NCBI GenBank assembly: GCA_027422505.1
Contig: JAPQWV010000403.1
Span: 434,001-498,000 of the forward strand
DNA length: 64,000 nucleotides
Reading direction: 5' to 3'
Source of the DNA: Craterostigma plantagineum
Lineage: Eukaryota; Streptophyta; Magnoliopsida; Lamiales; Linderniaceae
In this document: piece after piece, positions 22,682-39,195 of the stretch
How the letters are laid out: the number at the start of each line of letters is the position of its first letter
Numbering within the stretch: the stretch's first letter is position 1
The notes under the pieces: model-generated
Told to the model about the DNA's origin: nothing
Database searches by the model: none
What the model saw: the letters and a program-made list of their open reading frames with translations, nothing else
Translations under genes and position numbers: made by a program

Positions 22682-23200
22682 TAATTTCGTGTCTTTTAAG
22701 TTTAGCATTAATATTCTTCCAATCGTTACTTCCATCCCTTCCTAACTTTTGCATATAGTAACATTAAATAATTTACAGCAAAAGCAAAATACCCTATCCA
22801 AATCCTTAGAATAGACTAACCATTTTCTTTCTGATGTTTCCCCGTTAGCTAATTCTTGAACATAAAGAGAAGAGAAGTGTCAAGTTAGTAATTAAGCTAA
22901 ATGATTCATTATTTTCTCTTGTTCCATATTATTAGTTTCGAGATTATCATATTTTAATAGTTCGTCAAATACTTCTTCCTCCTAAAATTTGTTTGTCAGC
23001 AATATATAGGGGTACAGTTTCTTCATTTAAAGACGTCTGCCCAATATTTTCTTGGTTGTTAGTCTTATCTTTATTAACAGTAACATATTGTAATAATGAC
23101 CCTTTTTTCCATTCAACTAAAGCTTCTAGTTTCTGTTTTTTTTAATCTCTTTGAGTGACTGGATTCATATTTTCTTGTTGACATTACTTACTAACAACAA
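22682..23200 (-). pseudogene. hAT transposase N-terminal part
   Basis: On the - strand a frameshifted product reads NPVTQRD, LEALVEWKKGSLLQYV, then [20 protein letters not shown] and KLFNVTICK, followed by NDWKNINAKLKRHEISNEHI just before the copia-C junction. CFCCKLF is the cysteine part of the TTF-type zinc finger found at this position in DUF4371 hAT transposases. Stops are frequent. The order confirms that the whole 7807-23689 interval was one hAT gene before the retrotransposons entered. Confidence 0.78.
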
Positions 23201-23689
23201 AGTAATGCAACTAAGTTTGATAAAATTTTACAGATGCAATAAAAATAGCTTTACCAATAATAATAAATAAAATATAAAGAAAATACAAAGATAAAACCTG
23301 AAGTATTTTGTTGAGCTTCCGTCGTTGTTTGACTTGGAGATTCAATGGAGCTTTTAGATAGATAAGATAATGAGACCCTTTGATATTGGCAATGAGGGAC
23401 ATGGGTGATTTATTATAGGCACAAAAAGGCTAAAGTAAGGAAGCCGAAAAAGACAAGAAAGACAACCGAAAGAAACATGAAAAGTCAGGAAGTTGAAAAG
23501 ACAAAGAAAAGATAATTGCAAGTTTAGATAAATGAAAAATAATAGTTATATATTTGTAGTATTGGGCTCAATACTGGGATTAATTAATTTTTTTGCACAT
23601 TATAACACTACTAAACTAAAGGATGTGGCCCTGAAAAATGTTGAGGCCTAAAGCCCATGCTTTAGTGGCTTTACACAATAGGTGGGCCT

Positions 23690-24005
23690 GAGACGAGTGA
23701 TTAGAGGCAAATCCCATCTATAAATTGCAGACTCATCGAAGGCAAAAAGCACCACAACACATATCTTCTCCTCTGATTATTTTCTTTGTAGCATACTCCT
23801 AATATTTGTAGCTGCTTTTGTATCACGTCATTGTACGTGTCTGTAATCACTCTACATAATAAAGAACTTCTACCCTTCAGGCCCGTGGATGTAGGTCATT
23901 CTGACCGAACCACGTAAATCTCGTGTTCACTGTCCAAATTTCGTCTATTTTATTATCGTCATTTCTCGGGCAAATAATTATCGGGGATTTCCGCATATTC
24001 TAACA
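23690..24005 (+). repeat. Copia-A 3' LTR, second part
   Basis: It starts with the duplicated GAGACGAG, has CTATAAATTGCAG (TATA box, about 23717) and ends CATATTCTAACA at 24005. The last 100 bases are the near reverse complement of the first 100 bases of copia-C (22187-22290), which is on the other strand. It completes the LTR begun at 7646-7806. Confidence 0.85.
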
Positions 24006-24383
24006 ATATAAATGTTCCAATTTGCTCCATTATTGAACCGAGCAATGTTCTTATTTGGCAAAAAGCTCTCAAGATTTCAACTTACGCTCAACCAAAATGT
24101 CGAACTAGCTTTTGAGCAAGCAATGCCAAGCAATGTTTATTTACAAGACCTTTTTAAACAGCAAGTATCTATCTAATGTTTGTGAAAATGACAAAAAAAT
24201 AACTTTGAATTTGATGTTAACGGCAATGCTTTTTATTTTATTTTTTTTGTGTGTTATTTTCCTAAAACCTCCATAAAGTGAGTAAACTGAAAATTCTATT
24301 TCTTACCCAGTTGGCTAGCTTAGATTTTCGCACTGGAATTTATGATGATGTATTAAAATCTAACGGATTGATTAATATATCTA
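24006..24383. other. AT-rich spacer, nothing recognised
   Basis: No open frame or repeat that I can support between the copia-A LTR end and the MITE. Confidence 0.6.
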
Positions 24384-25062
24384 CAGTAAAACCTCTCTAA
24401 ATTAATAACATTGGGACCATGAAATTTTATTAATTTAGAGAGATATTAATATATCGATAAATTAATATTTTATTAATTAAAAGAGAGACTCTTTAATTTT
24501 AACAAATTTAGAATGTATTGACAACAAATGAATTCAATACATTTCATTAATTATATTCATGTACTCAAACGATTTACAAGCGTGAATTAATGAAAAATGT
24601 CATTTGAAAATTAGTCAAGGTACAATATCAAATGCTCGCAGGATATCATTAGAGTATCGTTCAGCCAACTTTCAGAAGGGGTGGGATATTAAGCGACACA
24701 AAATGGCGACAACAACCCTTCATATTTTTCTGTTGCAACTAGAAAACTCGACATTGGAACTATTGCTTGCAATTAAAAAAGCTAGGGATAAAATCCAATT
24801 AGATTAAAATTTAAGAAAATATAGTAACAAATAGATTCTTATTTTAGCAAATTACCATAATTTATAATTGTAATTTTTATGAATTATTAATTTGGAGTTT
24901 TAATGGGACCTACTATTTATAAAGGGATTTTCCAAAAAATTATTATATTATTATCTTATCGAATTTGATGATTTTTAACAAAAGCCCAAGTCGGGACCGG
25001 AAGATTTTATTATTTTAGAGAGGTTATTAATTTATAGAGTATTAATTATAGATGTTTTACTG
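24384..25062. mobile_element. Emigrant/pogo-like MITE or non-autonomous element (679 bp)
   Basis: The left end is CAGTAAAACCTCTCTAAATT and the right end, inverted, CAGTAAAACATCTATAATTA. Both are flanked by TA (24382-24383, 25063-25064). These termini and TA target choice are those of the plant Emigrant family of pogo (Tc1/mariner) MITEs. The subterminal sequence pairs again (AATTTAGAGAGATATTAATA on the left, TTTTAGAGAGGTTATTAATT on the right). A 67-codon open frame inside shows no recognisable domain. Confidence 0.8.
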
Positions 25063-25381
25063 TATATGGATTGCAGTTAGTCTATGTGTCAATTTTGAGT
25101 GGAGTTGAGTTATAAAGTGATAAGACAAGACAAAACTAAAAAGTGCATGGATGACTTGTAATGGGCTAGGGTTCGCTTCAACCCTGTAAGGCCCAAAACT
25201 ATGGATAAGAGCCCATATGAAACCGGCCCAAATTTACCCTTCCCCAAAAGAAAAAAAGAAAAAGAAAAAAGTGAAGGGAAAAATCCACCCCAACATACAT
25301 AGGAAATTAGGGTTCTCATTTCGTAGATCTGTTAATCTGGGAATTCTACCGACGAAGAGGTCTGTCGAATCATATAGAAAA

Positions 25382-25651
25382 ATGGCGATGCGTGCAGTCT
25401 ACAACGAGATTAAGGGAAAGAAGGTGAAGGAATTGCCTGCCTATTTCAAGCCGATGCTCTCCGTCAACTATCTGAAGAACACCGCGAAGCGTGGACTTGA
25501 CGCGTACCACGCCAAGTACATCGAGACGAGCTCCGTCGATCCGCTCTATCACATCTGCTTTGGAGGGATGGCATTCTCTTACCTCGTCGCTCTCCCCGAG
25601 GAGCGTCGCCACCTTCAGCACAAGCAGGAACACGCGGCAGGGAAACATTGA
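25382..25651 (+). CDS. Mitochondrial ATP synthase subunit F-like protein (plant Fb15/At4g30010 type), 89 aa
   Basis: The product starts MAMRAVYNEIKGKKVKELPA, continues with LKNTAKRGLDAYHAKYI and has a well-conserved DPLYHICFGGMAFSYLVALP with the single hydrophobic, probably membrane-spanning segment. I recall this as the short plant protein annotated as fiber protein Fb15 or a subunit F-like part of the membrane sector of mitochondrial ATP synthase. I start at ATG 25382; an upstream in-frame ATG at 25217 would add a lysine-rich tail not expected in the family. The frame is intact and GC-richer than its flanks. CAG|GTGATA at 25675 and TGCAG at 26572 could bound an intron in the 3' untranslated region. 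Confidence 0.75.
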   Translation: MAMRAVYNEIKGKKVKELPAYFKPMLSVNYLKNTAKRGLDAYHAKYIETSSVDPLYHICFGGMAFSYLVALPEERRHLQHKQEHAAGKH

Positions 25652-27456
25652 TGCCTTAACGACGCCCTTTTCAGGTGATACGTACACCGCTTCTCTCTGT
25701 GTCCGTGCGCACTGCGTCTTGCTCTGTTTAATTTGTCCAATTTGATTAGAGTTTTTGGTTCTGTATTGAATCGGGATGTTTTCTTTTTCCAGATCCGATG
25801 ATTTAGTTCTTTGGTTTGTTTCGTTGAAATGGATTAATGACTACTGCGCCTTCACGTGTGTTTGATCATGTTTTGATTAGCCTTATATGCAAAAGGAGGA
25901 TAGACTCATTGCGAGTAATGTAACATGGCCTCTTCCATTTGGATATCTAGTTCTCTGAAAAGGAATAACTACAACTTATCCACTTCAACTTTCGTTTGTA
26001 TTGGATTTCGAGTTTCCATCACCAATTTTGAAATAGATCTGTTGGCCCCAATCATTGGCTTTTAGTATGCTTCATCAATTTCTTAATACGCTGTCAAGCA
26101 TGAAAATTTATGGCATTGTTGCTATGCAATGTCGAAGTAGTAATAATTGTTTGTCCTAGATTCTATGTGGCTGCGTTCTGGTATTCATGTACGTCTTTAA
26201 ATCTTATATGGTGTGTTCCTGGATGGTTTCTTTCGGAATTTTTGCTTCCCGGGCTGACTTTAAATATAATTTTCTTGATAGTTAAGTGTTCATCAAATTT
26301 GAGTATAAAGTTTTCTATCCATTTTGACACATTGAGCTGGTGTAACTGTACCATTGGGGTTTTATTATTGTCTGCCATTGATCTGTTCTTGGAAAAGCTA
26401 CAATCTCTAGGTTTTAGTTTCATATATTATGTTAAACACATTTAAATTGCTTATGTTTCCTGGCACAAATATACTCGTCCTCGTACTATGGATTTTCAAT
26501 TTATTTGTTATTATGCTTGCAATCGCTGCTTTGATCCTATGTAACGTATATTCTTCTACTTTATGACTGCAGCAGCAGCAGCTTCAAACGTAATGTCTTG
26601 GCAATTCAAGGAAGACGTAAAACTTTCTTCGCTGTAATGATTTTTCTTTTATTGCACTTACTCTTCGTCATACTTGAACATATGCTGATCAACGGTGCGC
26701 TGTTATGAATAAACGTGTACTCTCTGCAGTATGTTGGTTTTCTTTTGAGTTAAGAGATTCAAATCCCTGCTATGTTTTTATTGAAATTGAACATCATTAT
26801 TTTGTTAGTAAAGTATTTGCTATAGAGAAAAAGGTCGCTGGACATTCCCTGTTAGATCGACGACGAGACATTTCTTGGAATCTTGAATATCACTTTTGGG
26901 TGGGAAGTTGGAATGTAAAATATAATAGTGGGCTGAGGTCTAAGTTATTGAAATGCTAACAAATCTCAAGTTCTTGGTTCTTCTGTGACATTTAAATTTT
27001 ACGGTCTTTTTTGGGCGATGTGAGATATTTGCATCCAATATACAAACTTATTCATTACGCTCATGACCTCGTCAATTCACCAATCGTTCATTTCTTACAC
27101 AAAAAATGAAGAGTTATATTAAGATAAATAAGGAAAAAGGTCAAATTCCTTAATCTATGACTATGTATTAGCTCTTGTTAGAAGTCAAAGTCAAGGAAGT
27201 GGAAGAAAACGATGATAAATTCGACGTCATTTTGGCGTCCCATTTGCTGGCGTGTCAAGTTCTGATTGGCTGGATTCTTTGTCTATGCTTAACATGGAAA
27301 AACATATTTTTACTTCTCCGAATTTCTGAATTGGGAGAGTATTATCATATACCGAAATTTAAAGTGCCTTCCTGCAAAGATCTCGGAAGGATTTTTCGCC
27401 GGCAGATCGTTCTGATGTCCCTTTATTGGAAGCAAATCTGAAGTTTTGAATTAGGA
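25652..27456 (+). other. 3' region of the subunit F-like gene and promoter side of the mannosidase gene
   Basis: T-rich sequence without coding signals. A possible 3' UTR intron (25675-26572) would place a last exon from 26573 (CAGCAGCAGCTTC). The promoter of the downstream gene must lie within roughly 26700-27440; I see no convincing TATA box. Confidence 0.45.
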
Positions 27457-31835
<4,379 letters not shown>

Positions 31836-32353
31836 GTAATTAAAACTGTTGAAGTTGTGAACTATGTTGTATACGTATGATACTTTTAGTGAAGGCTCCA
31901 TGCAACGCTTTCAAGTTCAAGGGATCGTCGAAATGTATCAGACAGAGATTTCCCGAGCCGAAGGGCTCATTGTCGATTTTCTTGGATGGTTTGTTTTTCT
32001 TTACGGGCTTGATGATAAGGTGATTAGGGTTTACCTTGCCTGAAGATTATCTTTGAACTTGTAGTAATACAGGGTTTAAAGTGCTTTGTGATTTTCTTAA
32101 TGGTTTACTGATTATATGTCATCATTTTTCACTTGTGAGAGTTCAGATATTTTGACTTCTGATACTATGTAGACTGTTTGATGCGTTAGTAATAAAACAA
32201 GTTCTTTTTTTTGGGAGGTGTTTACATAGTTCTCATCTCATGCAACCCATTTCATATTAAATGATAGATTAGGAAAAAAAAAGTACATTCAAAATCACAG
32301 CTTGAAAATGGAGGCTTGTCCAATAGGCTTACATACATTGAATTGTTGATAAT
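31836..32353 (+). other. 3' untranslated/downstream region of the mannosidase gene
   Basis: T-rich sequence with no coding signal. AATAAAA at about 32190 is a possible polyadenylation signal. Confidence 0.5.
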
Positions 32354-33040
32354 TAGGGCTGAGCAAAAATATCCGAAAATCGGATTTCGATCCGGTATCC
32401 GGGTTTCAAAACCCGAAAAAACGGATATTCAGTTTTAAAAACTGGATTGGATGTCCAATCCGAATTTTTTAAAATTAAATCGGACCTGATACGGATAGTG
32501 CTTTGTCTAAAATTTGGATATTCGATATCAGGTTTTATATTTAAAATAATAATGAAGAATTAGCCGAAAAAAAAATGAATGTCCAAAAAGGAAAATAAAA
32601 TCTCAAAGTAGAATATTTAAATTTATATTATTTTAGTTTTACAAAAAAAGTTTGTTAGAGATTGAAATAAAAAAGGATAAGCACGTCGAGATGCTAAGTT
32701 AAAAAAATAATGTGACTTTGTGGTACTGTGTTTATTATTTATTATGTATTTTCAATCATATGTATGAATTACTATATGTAGAAATTCTTATGTGAAAAAT
32801 ATTTTTTATGTTGATAAGAAGTAAGAAAAAAATGATTATCAAAGAAAATAATAAAAAAATATAAGAAAAATAAATTTAAAAGCCGGATGCGGATATCCGG
32901 TTTAAATATCCAAATAAAGCGGATATTCGATTTTCGAATATACGTTTAAAACCGGACCGGATACGGATATCATTTTTCAACATCCTAAAATACGGATCGG
33001 ATATTCAAAAATCCGGATATCCGGTTTTGCTCGCCTCTAG
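32354..33040. mobile_element. hAT-like MITE (about 687 bp)
   Basis: The left end is TTAGGGCTGAGCAAAA and the right end, inverted, CTAGAGGCGAGCAAAA. Flanking 8-mers TTGATAAT and TTGATATG agree at 6 of 8 positions. The interior near each end repeats ATCCGGAT/CGGATATCCG-type motifs, usual for this MITE type. It carries no ORF. Confidence 0.72.
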
Positions 33041-33659
33041 TTGATATGAATAGCCACTTTTATATCTTAACATGAAAAACTTATCTCGTTTTTTTGATCT
33101 GTACATGAATCTTTGTATGAAAACCACTTTCTTTAGGTCCCATTATCAAGATTTTTACAGGAATATGTTGGGTTCTTTAAGCTGACAACCCACCAAGAAT
33201 CCTATAACTTAAAAAACATAGTTTTCTTCATTAACATTATTAAAATAGACAAAATGAGACAAAAGTTTTGCTGCTTATTCCCTTTATCTCTCCGGCCAAC
33301 TTCAACGGTCCCATTCAAAATGCGAGTAAAAACACACTAACGCAACGGTCAAACTATCTTCTCCTACACTACAAAGCTCACATTTTTACCTAACAAAACT
33401 ACCAAAAAGAAAGAAATGACTACATTTCAACAGTTTCTTCTTCTTCTTCGTCTTGGACTATGACGTGGACCGCGTAAAACGACCTCCTGCAACGGCTCCC
33501 TGGCACGACTTCTTGTTGTCCCTCCGGCGTGAACTCTTCGTCTCCTCGATCGTCTCCGTCGAGCCTAACACTCAGAAATTCGAAAACACGTCAGAAGGGG
33601 GCCGGGTTGGTGTCGACGTAGCCCATCCGATGCTTAAGTCAGAAACGGGTGGAAGTAGG
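33041..33659. other. Spacer, no supported feature
   Basis: A short + strand frame from 33453 (VKRPPATAPWHDFLLSL) could be the remnant of a gene but matches nothing I recognise. Confidence 0.4.
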
Positions 33660-34362
33660 TGTTTTAGGCTCGTAAGTTAGTTTTGATATTTCAAAAGCGT
33701 ACATGGGAAATGATTCAAACACCACTATTTATACTAACCTCGTTTTGTTTCGCCTTGACCTAATCCTCACCCTGGTCCGCTTTTCTCGCGAACCTCGTAG
33801 GAAGAACGTGGTCTCTTCCACTATCCCACGTTCTTGGATCCTCTCTCTTCTCTCAGTTATCCCTTTGACTCCTTCGCGTTACTGCGGAACTGCCCCGCTC
33901 GAGCTCATGCTCCCCCTTCTGGCGATTTCGACTGATATCAGGCTTTCCTCGAGCTGTCTGCTTCAACTCTCTCTTTCACCCATCCTCGAGTCGACCTGCT
34001 CGGGCAACTGGCCCTTCCTCGGCTCACCTCTCTCCGATAAATTTCCTCGTCCTGACCAGGAATAGAAGTATCCTCCTCGGCTACCTCGATTGGGTCTCTC
34101 GCCCTCGACCACCTCGACCAGGCTTTCTGCCCACACCCGACTGGCTCGCTCTCCTTCTAGGCTTCCTCCTTGCCATGGGACCATCCCTCTCGGGCTTCCT
34201 GCCCCCTGTTCGGGGTCTCCCTTCGCGCGTCTACCCTTGTTCCTCGGGCTTATTCTCGGTAGTATCTACTTCACTCGCCACCGTTTCTTTCGCGTCCTAC
34301 CACTCGCGGGTTATTTGGTAGTTAACGTTATTTTACCGTTAGCTAGAAATTCCGAGGGTAAC
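33660..34362 (-). repeat. Possible 3' LTR of the Tat element
   Basis: On the - strand a purine tract (TTTTGGGGGGTGGGGGG, + strand about 34363-34382) is followed by TGTTACCCTCGG, a plausible LTR start. A TG at 33660 (TGTTTTAGG) could be the far end. The second LTR is not found near 52130, so this rests only on the tract and the terminal bases. Confidence 0.35.
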
Positions 34363-34859
34363 AATACCCCCCACCCCCCAAAATTGTCCAAAAAGAGTGT
34401 AACGAGAATTTGGACGTTAGCTATTAGTATAATAATTGGTTGTCAGGTCGTCTGGTCCTCGGCGGTTTTCTCGGGTCCCGCTATGTTTTTACCCTCATGT
34501 CCGATCGACCTCCGCCCTTCACCCTTCGCGACAGTCTTCTATTACGCCACGTCGTGGTTTTCCTTGGGCAGGAAAATTGCCGCCCTGTCAAATCAAGGTA
34601 AATCTAGTATCGTCACGTGTCGTCCATCCACGAACCTAACATCCCATCTCCTTTCTTTTTTCTTTTCCCTTCCTCCTATTTTCTCACTTTCTCTTTTTCG
34701 CTTTCGTCTTCAAATTTCACAGAGTACGGTAATTTCTCCCCTACTTCGGCGCTCCTTCTTCAAGAGTTCTCTGCCTTCTTCCCTGCTAAGACATGTAAAT
34801 CACATTTCTCCCTCCTTTTTCTCTCTCAGCTGATTTTGGTTTCATTTTTCAAGTAGGGA

Positions 34860-37149
34860 TAGTGCGATTTCTGACCATGTATGACGCCTCTAATTTCTCT
34901 ATTTTCGCTTTCCTTTGCTTCATTACTTTCATAGGATTATGCGTCCTTTGGCTGTGGACAATGTTACGCCTTCATCTCCCCCAAATTGACTGATTTCTCT
35001 TTCAAACCTAAGTAGCCCAGAATCTCCTTCTCCTTCTTCGTTTTTAACTCATTTCTCGACGCAATAAAGGCCCTAAATAACTTCCCTGACCTCGATATTT
35101 TTTGCCCCCTCAAATTGTAGGGCATCACAGCGAAAAAGCTTACCTTGAAGCTCTTGACGGTTGGACCTCACAAATGGAAGATTTCCGTGAGCGTGTCAAA
35201 CCCCCTGGCACGAAGTTAATGTTTCTACCCTTCAGGAGTCCCATATCCCGATCATCGTAGATCGAGCCGGACTAACCCCGAATACGAAGTGAGGATTCCT
35301 AACCCTCGGGAAGTGGCCAGCGGGCCTCCCGAGGGGTCTCACACCTTCTTCCTCGACGAGCTCGATATGGGGCTTCGTCTTCCCCTCCCTCAATTTTTAG
35401 TAGATCTTTGCAACTATTATCAAATTTCCCCCAGTCAACTAACCCCGAACTCTTACAGTCTTATTCTCTCCTTGGCTATTCTTATTGAGTACATCCAGAT
35501 GCAAGTTTCCATACCATTCTTTTGTCATTTTTAAAAATTAACCATAAGGAGCACGACAAATTCTTTTTCTCTTCCACCTCCCTCGTGGAGTTTCTTGTCG
35601 GCAATCCTTCATCCCACAAAGGATGGATGAAGAAATTCTTCTTTGTTCGATCTCTCGAGGGGCGTCCTGAAAATGATACCGCTGACGATTGGCCTAAGGC
35701 AGTGTCTGTGTCTACTCCTCTTCCCCCCGCCCTCGACTCAGAGGTCGAGAGATTCAAAGAGGCCCTCGGGGCCAACGCTTCAGCGCCCCTGAGCTTGTCA
35801 AGGACGCCTTGCTTTGCATTTTGGTTTTTGCTCCAAGGGGATTGTGATAGATGATTTAGGTATATTTCACAAGTTCTTCCTATCCGTCTCACTCCGTTCC
35901 TGACCGAACCTCCTCTCTTTTTGTATCAGATTCAGGCATGGACCACGCCGAGCTACTCAAGATCCAAGAACAAATGAAGAGAGGTGGCACGTCTCAGGCT
36001 CCTCCTCCGCCCTCCGTCACCCAAGCCCTCAATAAGGGCAAGGGTAAAGCTCCAGCTAGTTCCTCGGACTCTCCGAAGGCTGCCCCGAAAAGGAAAGCAC
36101 CCGATGGCCCCAGTGGCTCCTCGACAAAGAAAGTAAATCCGGCGCCAGGATGAACGTGAGCATCGATGAGGGATCCCCCACCCCAGTATCCCTGTCGAGC
36201 AACCAGACTACTTCCACCGTCCCCAAGGGACTCAGTGCGTGGAGTATCTTCGAGGTTTCCGAAATGAGGCCAACAGGTCGCATCTCTCAAACATGAGCCC
36301 TCGAGACTTCTTCTCGACCTTTGCCCGAAACATGGGACATGTATGGACTCATCCACGTTCACCTTCATATTCCTCTAGGCCTTTTCCCTTTATCAGTTTC
36401 TTTCTCTTCCTCTTCTTACTACTCCTTGCCTGTTAGGGTTTTGCCTTGAGAGGATGCTTTTTATGCACGAGGACTACATCGAGTTTGCCCAGATCGAGGA
36501 GAACCTGAAGAAGGACATGGAGCAGATGAGAAAAGAGACCCAACTGAAAGAAGATGAGTTGAAGAAGCAGGTGAGGGACGTTCGTGCAGAGCTGGAGAGG
36601 GAAAAGAAAGCCCTGACTGGAGAGGGGGAAGCTCGAGAGGAGGCGGAGAGAACTTTTCGCGAGCTGGAAGAGAACGTTTCTCGGGACTATCTGCCTCGAG
36701 AGACATATGGGAGACAAGTCATTACTTACTTCAAGTACGGCTTTTGAGGTGTGTTCGTCAGATTCAGGAGGTAGGTCTGACTCGCACCAAATGGAAGCTC
36801 GACTGGCTGAACGCCAACCGGGCCCTCGCTGAGTGTCCTCCTGGGGGATATAAGCCCGAATTCATTGCTCAAAGAGGCTCTGAGAACTCCCGAAGGAAGT
36901 GGTGACCACACCCTCGAGTGAAGGAGGCGAAGAAGGTGAGGAGGTCCTCCAATCTCCCGTCCCAGCTCCCGAGGTGCCCGTTGAGAACGTAACCGAGCAA
37001 ATTCCCGTGGAAGTCCCTGAGGTCCCTCGTCAAGAGGCAGAGGTCCCCCTTCACAAGAGCAACTAGCACCCCTGGCCAAGTCAGTAATGATCGGGGTAGA
37101 GGAGATGGTGATGGAATCTGATCAGGCCGGGTCGGCCGCTCCATCTTAA
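34860..37149 (+). pseudogene. Tat antisense extra ORF remnant (plant gypsy-type transposon protein)
   Basis: Several frames together give the layout of the plant putative gypsy-type transposon protein family. From 35289: EVASGPPEGSHTFFLDELDM, GLRLPLPQFLVDLCNYYQIS and PSQLTPNSYSLILSLAILIE. From 35620: HKGWMKKFFFVRSLEGRPEN and DDWPKAVSV. Then comes a proline/lysine-rich linker (35938-36153) and a coiled-coil segment (36454-36720) with QIEENLKKDMEQMRKETQLK and LEENVSRDYLPRETYGRQVI. The tail has TRTKWKLDWLNANRALAE and acidic repeats to about 37147. Stops and shifts break it at least five times. A CT-rich leader (34630-34800) precedes it. The function is unknown. Confidence 0.65.
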
Positions 37150-38129
37150 AAATTTCTGTATGTTTTCATGAACCTTATTTCTAATATGTCTTTCCATTTT
37201 CCGAACCGTATTATAATATGTCCTTTCTATTTCAGACCATATTATATTAGTTTAATCATGTATTTTTTTCCTCGGCATCCCGTATTTGTTCTCATTATGG
37301 TGATGCTGCATCGTCCCCCTTGTATGTTTTTTTTTCGTGGAGTCACGATTCTTCGTCACCTTTCCAATTCCGCATTCTACACATCGAAACGCCCAGCGAC
37401 CGTGAGATTAATCCTTCTTTGTACATGCCCGAGTGCCCCCGGTGATCTGAGGTTGGTTCCTCCTGGTGCTCTCCCAGACGCAATCCTCGGGCCGAGAGTC
37501 GTCTTTTGGAAATCCCGATCATTTGAGGTCCCCCTCTTGTTTCAATCGCAAATCTTTTCGAACGTTAGGGTTTAGGGACTTCATATATAAATCAGTTCGT
37601 ATTATCACAAAGGTTTTGCTTTTAGTTTCTTTCATGTTGGATTGCTTTTCGATTCTAATTTTTCGATCTGATTTCCCTTGTACAACCCACTCCTTAATTT
37701 CTTAAGGAGTTCACTTATATATACCATCTCGTGGTATATTTACACAAGTAGTCCTATACAATGACTATTTACTATTTAGCCCTACTACTTATTCAAATAG
37801 CAAGACTAAGATAACTATAGAATTGAATACAATAAAATAGTTCCAACATGCAATATAGGCATGTGGCCCAAATTTATCGAATAATACATATAACAATATT
37901 TCGGAAAATAAACATCCCTTACTTATCAATATAGTTAGTTGATCCAAATTAACAATACATTATTCAGTCGTCTGTTTCTGTCGTCTATATATTTGTCCAT
38001 AGTGCAAATTTAAATGTCGTAGTGTATTAAATTCGATTGACATGTTATCAATTATTAAAGACAAACGTATGAACTTCAGCAGTACTGTATTCTTATCCGA
38101 TTCCAAATCTTGGCTATAACTATGTTATC
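37150..38129. other. AT-rich sequence, no gene
   Basis: To about 37570 it matches 42090-42512 in the inverted-repeat loop (for example GCCCCCGGTGATCTGAGG in both), so it belongs to the Tat-related unit. After that it is AT-rich with no coding signal. Confidence 0.6.
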
Positions 38130-39195
38130 TTAATACGTTTAATGCAATTATAGTAAATTTAGTATATCAAAACAATGATAATGCGAAACCATTTATCTTC
38201 AGAATTAAAAGCAAAACCTTTGAACTACGATAAGATTTTCAACAATATAGTATCCTCATTGATTTCCAAGCCTTGTCTATCTCCATGTTATGTTAATACG
38301 GTTAATGCAATGATAGTAACTTTGGTAAATCAATATAATAAGAATACGAAACGATTTGTTGTCATAAAAAATCCGAACATTTGAACTACAATAAGGTAAG
38401 ATACATACAAACCTATGAACTTCAGCAGTAGTGTATTTTTATCCGATGCCAAACCTTGGCTATAGCTATGTTATTTTAATACGTTTAATGCAATTATAGT
38501 AACGTTAGTAAAAGGACATAATGATCAGAATTATAAGATCTTCTACAGTATTGTATTCTCATCGATTTCTAAGCCTTGTCTATCGCCATGTTATGTTAAT
38601 ATGTTTAATGCAATTATAGTAACTTTAGCAAATCAATATCATAAGAATTTGAAATGATTTGTTGTCATAATTAAAAGCCAAACATTTGAACTACAAAAAG
38701 ATAAGATTCAGCGAATGTAGTTGAAACGGGTATAAAGCATAACGTTTACATTCCATTAACGATCTCTATGTATCATTAATGATTATATTCAGAAATATCG
38801 AGTATGTACGGACCCTAATTAAGAAACGCAACAACGTTTAGACTCCGTAAACGATCTCACTCAGTCGCCTGTTTTCAGTTGTGCAAATATTTGTCAGTAG
38901 TGTAAATTTAAATGGCGTAGTGTATTGCAATCGCCATTCATTAATACGTTTAACGCAACTATAGTAACTTTAGTAAATCAATATAATGATAATACGAAAC
39001 TATTTATTGTCGGAACTAAAAGCAAAACCTTTGAACTACAATAAGCAGTCGTTGATTCAGTCATCTACTTTTCAGCAATGGAAATATTGTCAATGTAAAT
39101 TTAAACGCCCTAGTGTATTGCGATCGCTCATTTATTAATACGTTTAATGCAATTATAGTAACTTTAGAAAATCAATATAATGATAATACGAAACG
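38130..39195. repeat. Diverged AT-rich tandem array
   Basis: A block like TTAATACGTTTAATGCAATT, continuing ATAGTAACTTTAGTAAATCA, AATGATAATACGAAACGATT and AAAGCAAAACCTTTGAACTA, recurs from about 38130, 38293, 38476, 38594, 38940 and 39134. Spacings are irregular (118-346 bp) because some copies are shortened or have other sequence between them. No ORF. Confidence 0.75.

Larger units (their letters stand above)
7807..23689 (-). mobile_element. hAT element (DUF4371-type transposase) with two nested retrotransposons
   Basis: It lies inside the copia-A 3' LTR. The flanking 8-mers TAGACGAG (7799-7806) and GAGACGAG (23690-23697) match at 7 of 8 positions, as expected for a hAT duplication. The ends are imperfect inverted repeats: CCAGAGCCGGCTCATC on the left and, inverted, AGGCCCACCTATTG on the right, with a shared (C/G)(C/G)ACTAAAGCA a little inside each. 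Removing copia-B and copia-C leaves about 3.1 kb with one - strand transposase gene. Confidence 0.75.

Noticed and set aside
24604..24807. 67-codon frame in the Emigrant-like element as a transposase
   Set aside because: No DDE/D or helix-turn-helix motif recognisable; likely chance.
33703..34833. Long CT-rich open frames on the + strand
   Set aside because: Serine/leucine/proline-rich translations of pyrimidine-rich DNA; they overlap the likely LTR and leader of the antisense ORF.
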